A stretch of DNA of 14,525 nt from Nitrospinota bacterium (GTDB taxonomy: Bacteria; Nitrospinota_A; UBA7883; JACRLM01), in the NCBI GenBank assembly GCA_015231995.1, contig JADGAO010000064.1:1-14525 (forward strand), written 5' to 3'. A program made the position numbers and the translations under genes. Under the pieces are notes generated by a model. The model was given only the letters and a program-made list of their open reading frames with translations. It was not told the DNA's origin and did no database searches. Shown one piece after another: positions 1 to 6,162 of the stretch (within the stretch, counting starts at the first letter, position 1; each line of letters begins with the position of its first letter).

Positions 1-1416
1 GCTTGTGAAAAGAGCGAACGCCCGGCCTTTTGTGAGTTTGAGCAGTTCGAAAATTCTTTCAGCCGCCTTTTCGGTAAACTCCGGCGACGAAGGGTCGGGC
101 ATGTCCGCAGCCACATGGAAAACCGTTTGGGCGGCGTAATCGAAAGGGGAGGGGACTATGATCTCCTTCGCCTCGGTGATTCCGAGCCGTGACCGCAAAA
201 ACTTGAAATTTCCTTCCGTCGTAAGTGTGGCGGAGGTGAAGACCGCCGATTGGAGGCGCGGATACAGTTTTTCTTTCAGGTTCGCGGAGACGTCCATCGG
301 CGACGACTGCAAAAACACTCCGCGCCCGCGCGTCTCCACCCAATAGACGTGTTCGTCGCTCTCCATTCGGATCATCCCGTCGAGGCTGACGGCTGTGTCC
401 TTGAACCTGCCCGCCAGCGACTTCATTGTTTCCGGCCCCTTTTTCATGGACGCGAGAAAATCGGCGACGAGGTTGAGCGTGTTCACAAGCTCGTCGGCGT
501 GTTGGCGGAGCCGTTCCGCATCGTGGGGTTTGAGTCTGCGTTTGCCGTCGTTTCCCCGCGCAGTGTCGAAAAAAACCTGCGCCCTGCGGGTGAGGATGGC
601 GAGGGTGGACAAGACGTCTTTTTCCAGCAGGCCCGCCGACTTCAGCTCGCGTTCCGTGTCCCTGACCGCTTCCGTTATTTTGTAGTTGGAGACGACCGCG
701 CCAAAATAGCCGGCCGCAGTCTCCTCCACCATGTGCGCCTCGTCGAATATCACCGCGTCGCATCGCGGTACAACCTCGCCGTATGACGATTCGCGCACGC
801 TCAGGTCGGCGAAAAAAAGGTGATGGTTGACCACAACGATATCCGCCTGCGCCGCCTCCCTGCGGTTGAGCGTGACGAAACAGGAATCGAAACTGGCGCA
901 AGCCGAGCCGAGGCAAAGCTCCGGTTTGCTGTTGATCTCCTGCCATGCGGAATATTCGTCCGGCAGTCCGTTTATCTGCGATCGGTCGCCGGTCGTGGTC
1001 TCGTCCGCCCACGCGAGGATTGTGTCGAAGAGTTTGGCCTCTTTGCTATCACGAAACAACGGCTGTTGCGTGAAACCGCGCAGTCTGCGTTTGCAAAGGT
1101 AGTTGCCGCGCCCTTTCATGATGGCGGCGCGGATTTTGCCCGGAAACAGTTTTTCAAGGATCGGGATGTCTTTGCGGACGATCTGTTCCTGCAGTGTTAG
1201 CGTGCCGGTGGATACGGCCACTTTCAACCCGGACATCGCCGCAGGTATGAGATAGGCCAGTGTTTTGCCGACGCCCGTGCCGGCCTCCGCAAGCAGGATT
1301 CCGCCGCTGGCCAATGCGTCGCGCACCGCCACGGCCATTTGCCCCTGTCCCGGGCGAGGCTCGTATTCCGGCAGTATGCGGGAGAGCGCGCCGCCCGGCC
1401 CGAAGATTTTTTCCAT
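1..1416 (-). CDS. dinG: DinG/XPD-family ATP-dependent DNA helicase (C-terminus cut by window edge)
   Basis: Superfamily 2 helicase, probably unwinding DNA 5'-3' in repair or in resolving R-loops and replication blocks, as DinG and related YoaA do. The 472 visible residues include Walker A GTGVGKT (46-52), the DEAH box (225-228) and the SATLT motif (395-399). Four cysteines, C108, C168, C173 and C179, have the C-x4-C-x5-C tail spacing of the DinG/XPD 4Fe-4S cluster. The reading frame is still open at base 1, ending in the ALFTS strand of helicase domain 2, so roughly the last quarter of a usual 640-residue protein lies outside. The start ATG lies just before the amphipathic N-terminal stretch and Q-motif-like PRPGQ. 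There is no N-terminal exonuclease domain, unlike Gram-positive DinG. It sits 93 bases downstream of the DAHP synthase gene, with a palindromic repeat between them, so cotranscription is possible but unproven. Family assignment is secure; DinG versus YoaA is not resolved. Confidence 0.93.
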   Translation of the reverse strand, partial: MEKIFGPGGALSRILPEYEPRPGQGQMAVAVRDALASGGILLAEAGTGVGKTLAYLIPAAMSGLKVAVSTGTLTLQEQIVRKDIPILEKLFPGKIRAAIMKGRGNYLCKRRLRGFTQQPLFRDSKEAKLFDTILAWADETTTGDRSQINGLPDEYSAWQEINSKPELCLGSACASFDSCFVTLNRREAAQADIVVVNHHLFFADLSVRESSYGEVVPRCDAVIFDEAHMVEETAAGYFGAVVSNYKITEAVRDTERELKSAGLLEKDVLSTLAILTRRAQVFFDTARGNDGKRRLKPHDAERLRQHADELVNTLNLVADFLASMKKGPETMKSLAGRFKDTAVSLDGMIRMESDEHVYWVETRGRGVFLQSSPMDVSANLKEKLYPRLQSAVFTSATLTTEGNFKFLRSRLGITEAKEIIVPSPFDYAAQTVFHVAADMPDPSSPEFTEKAAERIFELLKLTKGRAFALFTS

Positions 1417-1445
1417 TAAAACGCGAGATTTGCGAAAGTCAACGA

Positions 1446-1494
1446 GTCTCCTCACCCTCGCCCCGCTTGCGGGGAGAGGGTAGGGCGAGGGGAC
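1446..1494. repeat. Palindromic intergenic repeat (REP-like)
   Basis: Imperfect palindrome between aroF and dinG. The inner stem is CCCCGC (1461-1466) with GCGGGG (1469-1474) around a TT loop. The outer arms GTCTCCTC (1446-1453) and GAGGGGAC (1487-1494) match at 7 of 8 positions. The C-rich CCCTC-type arms resemble the dispersed palindromes found between genes in many GC-rich bacteria. It could fold in RNA and act as a processing or attenuation hairpin for aroF-dinG transcripts, but no T-run follows on either strand, so a canonical intrinsic terminator is unlikely. No second copy is present in this window. Confidence 0.6.
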
Positions 1495-1509
1495 GCCCCT
1501 GCAATACAG

Positions 1510-2526
1510 CTAGAGGGATCGCCCCACCGCCTTGGCGACTTTGCCCATGTCTTTCATCAACGCCGCGAATTTGGCCGGTTTTAGCGATTGCGGGCCGTCG
1601 GAGAAAGCTTCCTCCGGTTTCCAGTGAACCTCTATCATCAACCCGTCCGCTCCGCTGGCCACCGCCGCAAGCGACATGGACTTCACATACTGCCAGTAGC
1701 CCACGCCGTGACTCGGATCCACGATGATGGGAAGATGCGTCTTTTCCTTTATCAAGGGGACGGCGGAGAGGTCGAGCGTGTTGCGGGTCGCCGTTTCGAA
1801 CGTGCGTATGCCGCGCTCGCACAACATAACCTGGGTGTTGCCTTCCGACATGATGTACTCGGCGGACATCAGCCATTCCTCGATGGTGTTGGCAAGGCCG
1901 CGCTTTAGCAGTACAGGCTTGTTCTTCTTGCCGATGTCCTTGAGCATCGAGAAGTTCTGCATGTTGCGGGCGCCTATCTGTATGATGTCGGCGTATTCGC
2001 AAATGAGGTTAAGCTCTTTGGGACTCATGACCTCCGTGACGATGGGCATCCCGGTAGCGTCCGAAACGTCGCGCAGAAGCTGTAACCCCTTCTTGCCCAT
2101 CCCCTGGAAGCTGTAAGGCGACGTGCGCGGCTTGAACGCGCCGCCGCGAAGTATCGTGGCCCCGGCGGCTTTGACGGCCATGCCGGTTTCCATAAGCTGA
2201 TCCTTGCTCTCCACCGAGCACGGCCCGGCCATCACCACGAGGCTCTTGCCGCCGATCTTCACGCCCTTGACGTCAATGATGGTGTTCTCGCGTTTAACCT
2301 CGCGGGAGCAGAGCTTGTACGGCTTTAATATCGGAACCACGCTCTCGACATGATGAAGCGATTCGAGGGACTGGAGCTGGGCCTTGTCTCGGCCGTCGCC
2401 CAACGCGGCGATGACCTTCCGCAGGGAGCCTTCAATCATCTTCGGTGTGTAGCCGAACTTTTTAACGCGCTCAAAAACGTCCGCCACATCCTGCTCGGTG
2501 GCGTTTTGTTGCATTACGATAATCAT
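1510..2526 (-). CDS. aroF: 3-deoxy-7-phosphoheptulonate (DAHP) synthase, Thermotoga/AroF type with N-terminal ferredoxin-like domain
   Basis: Condenses phosphoenolpyruvate and erythrose 4-phosphate to DAHP, the committed step of the shikimate pathway, in the cytoplasm. Residues 1 to about 67 form the ferredoxin-like domain (start MIIVMQQNATEQDV), which in the Thermotoga maritima enzyme mediates feedback inhibition by Tyr/Phe. The barrel follows with AGPCSVES (100-107), KPRTSPYSFQG (132-142), IGARNMQNF (184-192), CERGIRTFE (236-244) and SDGPQS. The metal ligands expected from the Thermotoga enzyme are all present: C103, H273, E299 and D310. The length of 338 residues is normal for this type. 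The start is supported by an AGGA-containing ribosome binding site just upstream on the minus strand (GCAGGAAA before ATG). A weak promoter and a small hairpin are noted upstream. No other shikimate gene is in the window, so this copy is not in an aro operon here. Confidence 0.96.
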   Translation of the reverse strand: MIIVMQQNATEQDVADVFERVKKFGYTPKMIEGSLRKVIAALGDGRDKAQLQSLESLHHVESVVPILKPYKLCSREVKRENTIIDVKGVKIGGKSLVVMAGPCSVESKDQLMETGMAVKAAGATILRGGAFKPRTSPYSFQGMGKKGLQLLRDVSDATGMPIVTEVMSPKELNLICEYADIIQIGARNMQNFSMLKDIGKKNKPVLLKRGLANTIEEWLMSAEYIMSEGNTQVMLCERGIRTFETATRNTLDLSAVPLIKEKTHLPIIVDPSHGVGYWQYVKSMSLAAVASGADGLMIEVHWKPEEAFSDGPQSLKPAKFAALMKDMGKVAKAVGRSL

Positions 2527-2561
2527 TTTCCTGCGAATCTCCAGTCAATTGCACATAAGCT

Positions 2562-2576
2562 TTGCGCGGCGCGCAA
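2562..2576 (-). other. Small hairpin in the probable aroF 5' leader
   Basis: Perfect 6-bp stem TTGCGC/GCGCAA around a GGC (plus strand) loop, about 36 bases upstream of the aroF start. There is no T-run after it, no recognisable T-box or riboswitch core, and no Trp/Phe/Tyr-rich leader peptide that I can defend. Any control function is speculative. Confidence 0.3.
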
Positions 2577-2634
2577 CCCGGTTCCATGCGATAACCGAAG
2601 GGCCAGGCTGTGATTTCGCGAAAAGTCCGGTCTG

Positions 2635-2663
2635 ATACTATGCCATTTCGGGCGAGGATACAA
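2635..2663 (-). promoter_or_regulatory. Possible sigma70-type promoter for aroF
   Basis: Read on the minus strand, TTGTAT (2663-2658) and TAGTAT (2640-2635) are separated by exactly 17 bases. Matches to the consensus are 3/6 and 4/6, so this is a weak candidate chosen by spacing and position. It would give a leader of about 100 bases before the aroF start. Confidence 0.3.
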
Positions 2664-2713
2664 TACCCATCCGGCTTTCGCAGGAAGGACGGGATGCCTG
2701 CCTCAGATTGGCC

Positions 2714-2747
2714 TTGACGGGACATGCCGCCGGGGGCAATCTATATA
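2714..2747 (+). promoter_or_regulatory. Possible promoter for the dksA-like gene
   Basis: TTGACG (2714-2719) is a good -35 element and TATATA (2742-2747) an AT-rich -10-like hexamer in otherwise GC-rich DNA, but the 22-base spacer is longer than usual. If real, transcription would begin near 2755. That would exclude the upstream ATG at 2724 and support the start at 2784 for the downstream gene. Confidence 0.25.
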
Positions 2748-2783
2748 TGTAATCATCCGCACAACAATCAGCATGGCGCCATC

Positions 2784-3155
2784 ATGGAATCGAAAGATAA
2801 CGAGTTTTTCAGACGAGAGCTTCTCGCGCTCAAAGAAGAAGTCCTAAGGGACGCCGAAACCACAGCGGACGTCGGGGCGATAAAGGTAAAGAGCGAAGAC
2901 CTTCCCGATGTGGTTGACCGCTCCTCGATGGAAACCGACCGCAACTTCACGCTCCGCCTGCTCGACAGGGAAAGAAAACTTCTAAAGAAAATAGACGAAG
3001 CCCTGGCCCGTATAGAAAACGGCGAGTTCGGAATGTGCGAAACCTGCGGAGAGGATATCGGCAGGGAGAGGCTTGCGGCCCGCCCGGTCGCCACCCTGTG
3101 CATCGGGTGCAAACAGGCGCAGGAAGAGGCTCAGGATCAACAGGAGAAGGCTTAG
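2784..3155 (+). CDS. dksA: DksA/TraR C4-zinc-finger RNA polymerase-binding regulator
   Basis: Predicted to insert a coiled coil into the secondary channel of RNA polymerase and, with (p)ppGpp, tune promoters in starvation. The product is 123 residues (E. coli DksA has 151). Residues 1-80 are highly charged and helical with the coiled-coil tip PDVVDRSS (41-48). D42 and D45 match the catalytic-tip acidic pair D71/D74 of E. coli DksA, while its A76 is replaced by S47. The zinc finger is C85-x2-C88-x17-C106-x2-C109, the full four-cysteine form. I start at the ATG giving MESKDNEFF, where family similarity begins. An in-frame ATG at 2724 would add 20 residues of non-family sequence and overlap the candidate promoter. 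No strong Shine-Dalgarno is seen for either start. It is divergent from aroF and convergent with the glycosylase gene 48 bases downstream. Confidence 0.9.
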   Translation: MESKDNEFFRRELLALKEEVLRDAETTADVGAIKVKSEDLPDVVDRSSMETDRNFTLRLLDRERKLLKKIDEALARIENGEFGMCETCGEDIGRERLAARPVATLCIGCKQAQEEAQDQQEKA

Positions 3156-3203
3156 TACGGCGAAAAACCCGAGCGGCTCTCACGCAAGCGGGCGCCGTTT
3201 CGG

Positions 3204-4115
3204 TTAAGCTTCGCCATCTTCCGCCCGTTCTATCCATCCCGACGCCGTGACCCACTCGTACCACAACGCAAGCGCCTTGTACCTGCCCCACCTTCGGTAG
3301 CGCGATTCTATCTGTTCGTCGGTCATCTCTTTCCCCGCTATTTTTCGCATGACGGCGTGAGTGGCGGAGTCTATAGAGAGGTGTGAATACTCGCCGTGCA
3401 ACATCATCAAATAATGCGCCGTGGATTTGCCCACGCCCTTTACGGACATGAAGAGCCGTTTCAAATCGTCGCCGCGCATCTCCCCGCGATCCACCGGCGA
3501 AAGGTCGAGCGAACCTTCCGCCACCTTCTCACAAAGATCAATGACGTAGCCTGCGCGGTAGCCGACCCTTGCGTGTTCGCGTAGCCACGATTCCCCGGCG
3601 GAGAGGATCGCGCCCGGTTCCGGGAAGAGGCGCCTGTCCGATCCGGGAACCTTCGGCCCCAGTTCGCAAAGGTTGTGTATCATCCGCACGGCCTGTTTCC
3701 ACGCCACGTTCGTGGCCAGTTGCGCCTTGACTATGTCCTCAAAAGCTGTCGGCGATCTCAACAACCTGCCTGCCCCCGCCCGCTCGGCGCCGCTGAACCT
3801 TTTTGTTTTTTCGCACAGCGAGTAGAAACCGGAAAGGTCTTCGTCGAGCTTGAGGCAGTGGGAGACGACCCTGCGTATCTCGCGTTTTTTTTCGTCGTCC
3901 GGTTTGCCCGGAACGGCGACACGCAAACCGCCGTCGCCGTTTTCCCTGACGCCGACGATAAAAGGCTCCCCACCCCCCAGCCGCATGGCGATGGAGAAGA
4001 CGCCCGACGCGGCGTCCCACCCGAATGGAGGCGTTTGGAAATAGCCGTGTGAAAGGACTGTCAGTTTCAGGTTGAAGCGAGTGTCCGGCCTGATTGTGAA
4101 GGATGACGTTTTCAT
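3204..4115 (-). CDS. HhH-GPD DNA glycosylase, AlkA/OGG1-like (3-methyladenine or related lesion)
   Basis: Base-excision-repair glycosylase of 303 residues. The N-terminal ~110 residues resemble the beta-rich AlkA/OGG N-domain. The HhH-GPD core begins around SPTAFEDIVKAQLATNVAWK (121-140), with the G-Y-R-A-G-Y motif typical of AlkA/OGG (185-190). The hairpin is SVKGVGKSTA (224-233), and the catalytic aspartate is expected at D249 in LSIDSATH. Aligning the hairpin with OGG1 (GVGTK) puts S231 where bifunctional enzymes have the Schiff-base lysine, as AlkA has Trp there, so a monofunctional glycosylase is more likely. There is no C-terminal 4Fe-4S cysteine set, which argues against MutY/Nth. The gene is a single minus-strand unit between dksA (convergent) and xerD (divergent). 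The start has no clear ribosome binding site. Lesion specificity cannot be read from the sequence. Confidence 0.85.
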   Translation of the reverse strand: MKTSSFTIRPDTRFNLKLTVLSHGYFQTPPFGWDAASGVFSIAMRLGGGEPFIVGVRENGDGGLRVAVPGKPDDEKKREIRRVVSHCLKLDEDLSGFYSLCEKTKRFSGAERAGAGRLLRSPTAFEDIVKAQLATNVAWKQAVRMIHNLCELGPKVPGSDRRLFPEPGAILSAGESWLREHARVGYRAGYVIDLCEKVAEGSLDLSPVDRGEMRGDDLKRLFMSVKGVGKSTAHYLMMLHGEYSHLSIDSATHAVMRKIAGKEMTDEQIESRYRRWGRYKALALWYEWVTASGWIERAEDGEA

Positions 4116-4200
4116 GAAGGCTTAACCGTTATTACTGTTATTCTATCCATTTTGTCACTTTTTGGGGGAGATATTTGCGTAACCAGCAGTTTCCATGTTT

Positions 4201-4329
4201 TGTCATCCTGAGGGAGTCCTCGACCGAAGCAAAGCACAATAAAATGTTCGTTAGATGGATTCTTCGGCTTCGCCTCAGAATGACAACTATGGGAGTTTAC
4301 CCTGAGCAAAGTGAAGGGCAAGAATGACA
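4201..4329. repeat. TGTCATYCTGAG inverted-repeat element (MITE/REP-like) in the glycosylase-xerD gap
   Basis: The 303-base gap 4116-4418 has no credible gene. Its core is an 85-base element (4201-4285) bounded by TGTCATCCTGAG (4201-4212) and the inverted copy CTCAGAATGACA (4274-4285), differing at one base. Both arms continue with GAAG / CTTCGG-type sequence. A further inverted half copy follows: CCCTGAGCAAAGTGAAGGG (4300-4318) and AGAATGACA (4321-4329). Elements of this wording (TGTCATTCTGAGCGAAG...) are scattered in many bacterial genomes. On the minus strand they give spurious peptides containing CHSEAKPKNP, as happens here in a 72-codon frame at 4112-4330. The stretch is visibly poorer in GC than its neighbours. 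Promoters for the two divergent genes must lie in this gap, but none is convincing. No transposase is present. Confidence 0.75.
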
Positions 4330-4418
4330 AATTCTACGCATTTGCTCATCGTTACCCCCAAGCATCACGAAGCGCGTTTACCCTGTCAATCTTTCCCGTC
4401 ATGCGATAACATTTTCTC

Positions 4419-5309
4419 ATGGATCAACTGACTTTACTCGACGATTACATCACCCATCTCATGGTGGAGCGCAACCGCTCGCGGGCCACGCTGGAGGCCT
4501 ACCGGCGCGACATCGAAAGGTTCATAAAAGAGATCGGTCCGGGCTTGCGCCCGCTTGCAAACGTCATCTCGCCGGACATTACGGGGTATATGACAAAACT
4601 GCGCTCGGCGGGGATTTCCGCCGCGTCCACGGCCAGGAGCCTTGCCGCCATCAAGGGGTTTTACAGGTATCTTTCGGGGCAGAATCTGGTCGCAGGCAAC
4701 CCGGCGGAGAATGTCGAGTCGCCCAGGCTTTGGAAGACCATACCGCAAACGCTCGGCGTCGAAGAGGTGGACAGGCTTCTCGCCGCGCCGGACAAATCCA
4801 CCCCTCGCGGGTTGAGGGACTCGGCGATGCTCGAGACGATGTACGCTACGGGGCTTCGAGTTTCGGAGCTTGTGTCGCTTGAGGTCAAGGACATAAACTT
4901 CGAGATGGGCTACCTTTCCGTGGTGGGCAAAGGATCGAAAAAAAGAAGCGTGCCGATGGGGGAGACCGCGCTTGACACGATAAAAGAGTATAGGGCGAAC
5001 TCGCGGCCAAAGCTGATGACAGGCAAACGGCTCGACTCGCTTTTCGTTACGCGGCGCGGGGAGCCTATGAGCAGGCAGTCGTTCTGGAAAGTGGTCAAGC
5101 TGTACGCGCTCAAGGCGGGAATCACCAAAGACATCAGCCCGCATTCCCTGCGCCACTCGTTTGCGACGCATCTTCTGGAGCGTGGGGCGGATTTGCGTTC
5201 CGTCCAGCGGATGCTGGGCCATTCGGACATATCAACGACGCAGATATACACCCATGTGGCCAAGGCGCGGATGAAGGAAGTTTATAAAAAGACCCACCCA
5301 CGGGCGTAG
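4419..5309 (+). CDS. xerD: Tyrosine site-specific recombinase XerC/XerD family
   Basis: Resolves chromosome dimers at dif with a partner recombinase during division. At 296 residues it is full length for Xer. Residues 1 to ~100 are the SAM-like core-binding domain (ITHLMVERNRSRATLEAYRRD region). The catalytic domain carries the full set R147 (ATGLRVSEL), K171 (VVGKGSKKR), H242 and R245 (SPHSLRHSFATHL), H268 (MLGHSDIS) and nucleophile Y277 (TTQIYTHV). The C-terminus ends HPRA, as is usual for XerD-like proteins. XerD is preferred over XerC on the general wording of the C-terminal motif, but the call is not certain and no second xer gene is in view. It is the first gene of a plus-strand run. 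The start ATG has no obvious Shine-Dalgarno. The dispersed repeat lies about 90 bases upstream. Nothing nearby suggests an integron or phage, so a housekeeping role is most likely. Confidence 0.92.
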   Translation: MDQLTLLDDYITHLMVERNRSRATLEAYRRDIERFIKEIGPGLRPLANVISPDITGYMTKLRSAGISAASTARSLAAIKGFYRYLSGQNLVAGNPAENVESPRLWKTIPQTLGVEEVDRLLAAPDKSTPRGLRDSAMLETMYATGLRVSELVSLEVKDINFEMGYLSVVGKGSKKRSVPMGETALDTIKEYRANSRPKLMTGKRLDSLFVTRRGEPMSRQSFWKVVKLYALKAGITKDISPHSLRHSFATHLLERGADLRSVQRMLGHSDISTTQIYTHVAKARMKEVYKKTHPRA

Positions 5310-5356
5310 CGATGGCGGGGTTGGAGGATGCGGGCATCCGCATGTTTCGCGTATAA

Positions 5357-5653
5357 ATGAACGGATGGGTGTTGGCGGGCGTGGCCCTTTTGTGGGCCAT
5401 ATCGGTGGCGGCCCTGATAATCCTGATCCGGCGATGGCGGATCGTGGAGGCCGTGGACGCCCCGGAAAAGCCGGATACCAAAGCGCGCGCGATAGCCTTG
5501 GCGCAGGAGGCTTTGAAGAAAAAACGGGCGTCAGCTTCCAAAAAAACGGATGCGTCACTTGAAATCCTCACCGCCCTGGCGCAAGATGAGAAGTTGATGG
5601 CAGGTCAGATAAAAAAATGGCTTTCGGAAAAGGACGACTTTAAGAAGAAATGA
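5357..5653 (+). CDS. Small single-pass membrane protein with a FliF-tail-like C-terminus
   Basis: A 98-residue protein of unknown function. Residues 4-26 form one hydrophobic helix followed by RRWR, predicting the N-terminus outside and the rest in the cytoplasm. Residues 40-62 are Ala/Lys-rich and helical. Residues 69-90 (ILTALAQDEKLMAGQIKKWL) read like the cytoplasmic tail of flagellar FliF, which ends in a D-P-x-x-x-A-x-x-I-+-x-W-L pattern and binds FliG. That likeness is short and could be chance. TAA stands directly before the ATG (TAAATG) in the same frame, so the N-terminus cannot be longer. It begins 47 bases after xerD and overlaps the next gene by ATGA, so translation of the two is probably coupled. 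I do not recognise a named family. Confidence 0.75.
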   Translation: MNGWVLAGVALLWAISVAALIILIRRWRIVEAVDAPEKPDTKARAIALAQEALKKKRASASKKTDASLEILTALAQDEKLMAGQIKKWLSEKDDFKKK

Positions 5654-6162
5654 ACCAGGCCCGGGAAACCAAAGATAACCCTCCAGCCGGGGCGGATACG
5701 CCCGGCGTATTCCGGTCGGCCGTGATCGGCGACGCGAAGAAGATACAAACCCTGATAAACAAGTATGGCGACAGGGGATTGATGCTCCACAGGTCGTTAA
5801 ACGAGATTTACGAGAATATCCGCCAGTACGTCATCTACGAGGAAAACGGGGAGATACTCGGCGTGTGCGGCCTGCAGGTGACATGGGAAGACCTGGCCGA
5901 GATACGCGCCCTTGCGGTGGACGAGAGCAAGTCCGGGCGCGGCATCGGCACCCTGCTCGTCGAGAAGTGCATCGAGGAGGCGGGGCGGCTTGGCATACCG
6001 AAGGTATTCACGCTGACATACGCTCCCGATTTTTTCGCGAGGCTCGGGTTTACGGTCGTCGACAAGATGCAGTTCCCGCACAAGATATGGAGCGAGTGTG
6101 TCCGTTGCCACAAGTTCCCGGATTGCGACGAAACGGGCATGATAAGGCCCGTGAGCCTTTGA
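5650..6162 (+). CDS. argA: Short-form N-acetylglutamate synthase (GNAT acetyltransferase)
   Basis: Transfers acetyl from acetyl-CoA to the amino group of glutamate, the first step of arginine synthesis; this is the stand-alone GNAT type (as in Mycobacterium Rv2747), without the kinase-like domain of E. coli ArgA. The product is 170 residues. The core has the IRALAVDESKSGRGIGTLLV region (85-104) with the acetyl-CoA loop SGRGIG, then YAPDFFARLGFTVVDK (124-139). The tail HKIWSECVRCHKFPDCDE (144-161) with C150, C153 and C159 is the signature I associate with this subfamily; the cysteines may bind metal. About 20 N-terminal residues look disordered. The gene overlaps the preceding small membrane protein gene by ATGA and the following rRNA methyltransferase gene by TTGA. 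No other arg gene is in view, so the pathway role rests on similarity only. Confidence 0.85.
   Translation: MNQARETKDNPPAGADTPGVFRSAVIGDAKKIQTLINKYGDRGLMLHRSLNEIYENIRQYVIYEENGEILGVCGLQVTWEDLAEIRALAVDESKSGRGIGTLLVEKCIEEAGRLGIPKVFTLTYAPDFFARLGFTVVDKMQFPHKIWSECVRCHKFPDCDETGMIRPVSL

Noticed and set aside
59..1012. 317-codon minus-strand frame within dinG
   Set aside because: A different minus-strand frame from the dinG helicase frame, which carries all the motifs.
2471..2725. 84-codon minus-strand frame upstream of aroF as a possible attenuator leader
   Set aside because: It runs into aroF in another frame and has no run of aromatic codons.
3156..3203. Bidirectional terminator between dksA and the glycosylase gene
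   Set aside because: Only a 6-bp ACGGCG/CGCCGT stem with a ~30-base loop; too weak to call.
4112..4330. 72-codon minus-strand frame in the glycosylase-xerD gap
   Set aside because: Contains the CHSEAKPKNP-type peptide produced by translating the dispersed inverted repeat; regarded as spurious.
4434..5222. 262-codon minus-strand frame opposite xerD
   Set aside because: Arg/His-rich composition typical of antisense shadow; xerD has all catalytic residues on the plus strand.
5312..5356. 14-codon frame (MAGLEDAGIRMFRV) between xerD and the small membrane protein
   Set aside because: Directly abuts the next ATG, so reinitiation is conceivable, but such short frames are common by chance.
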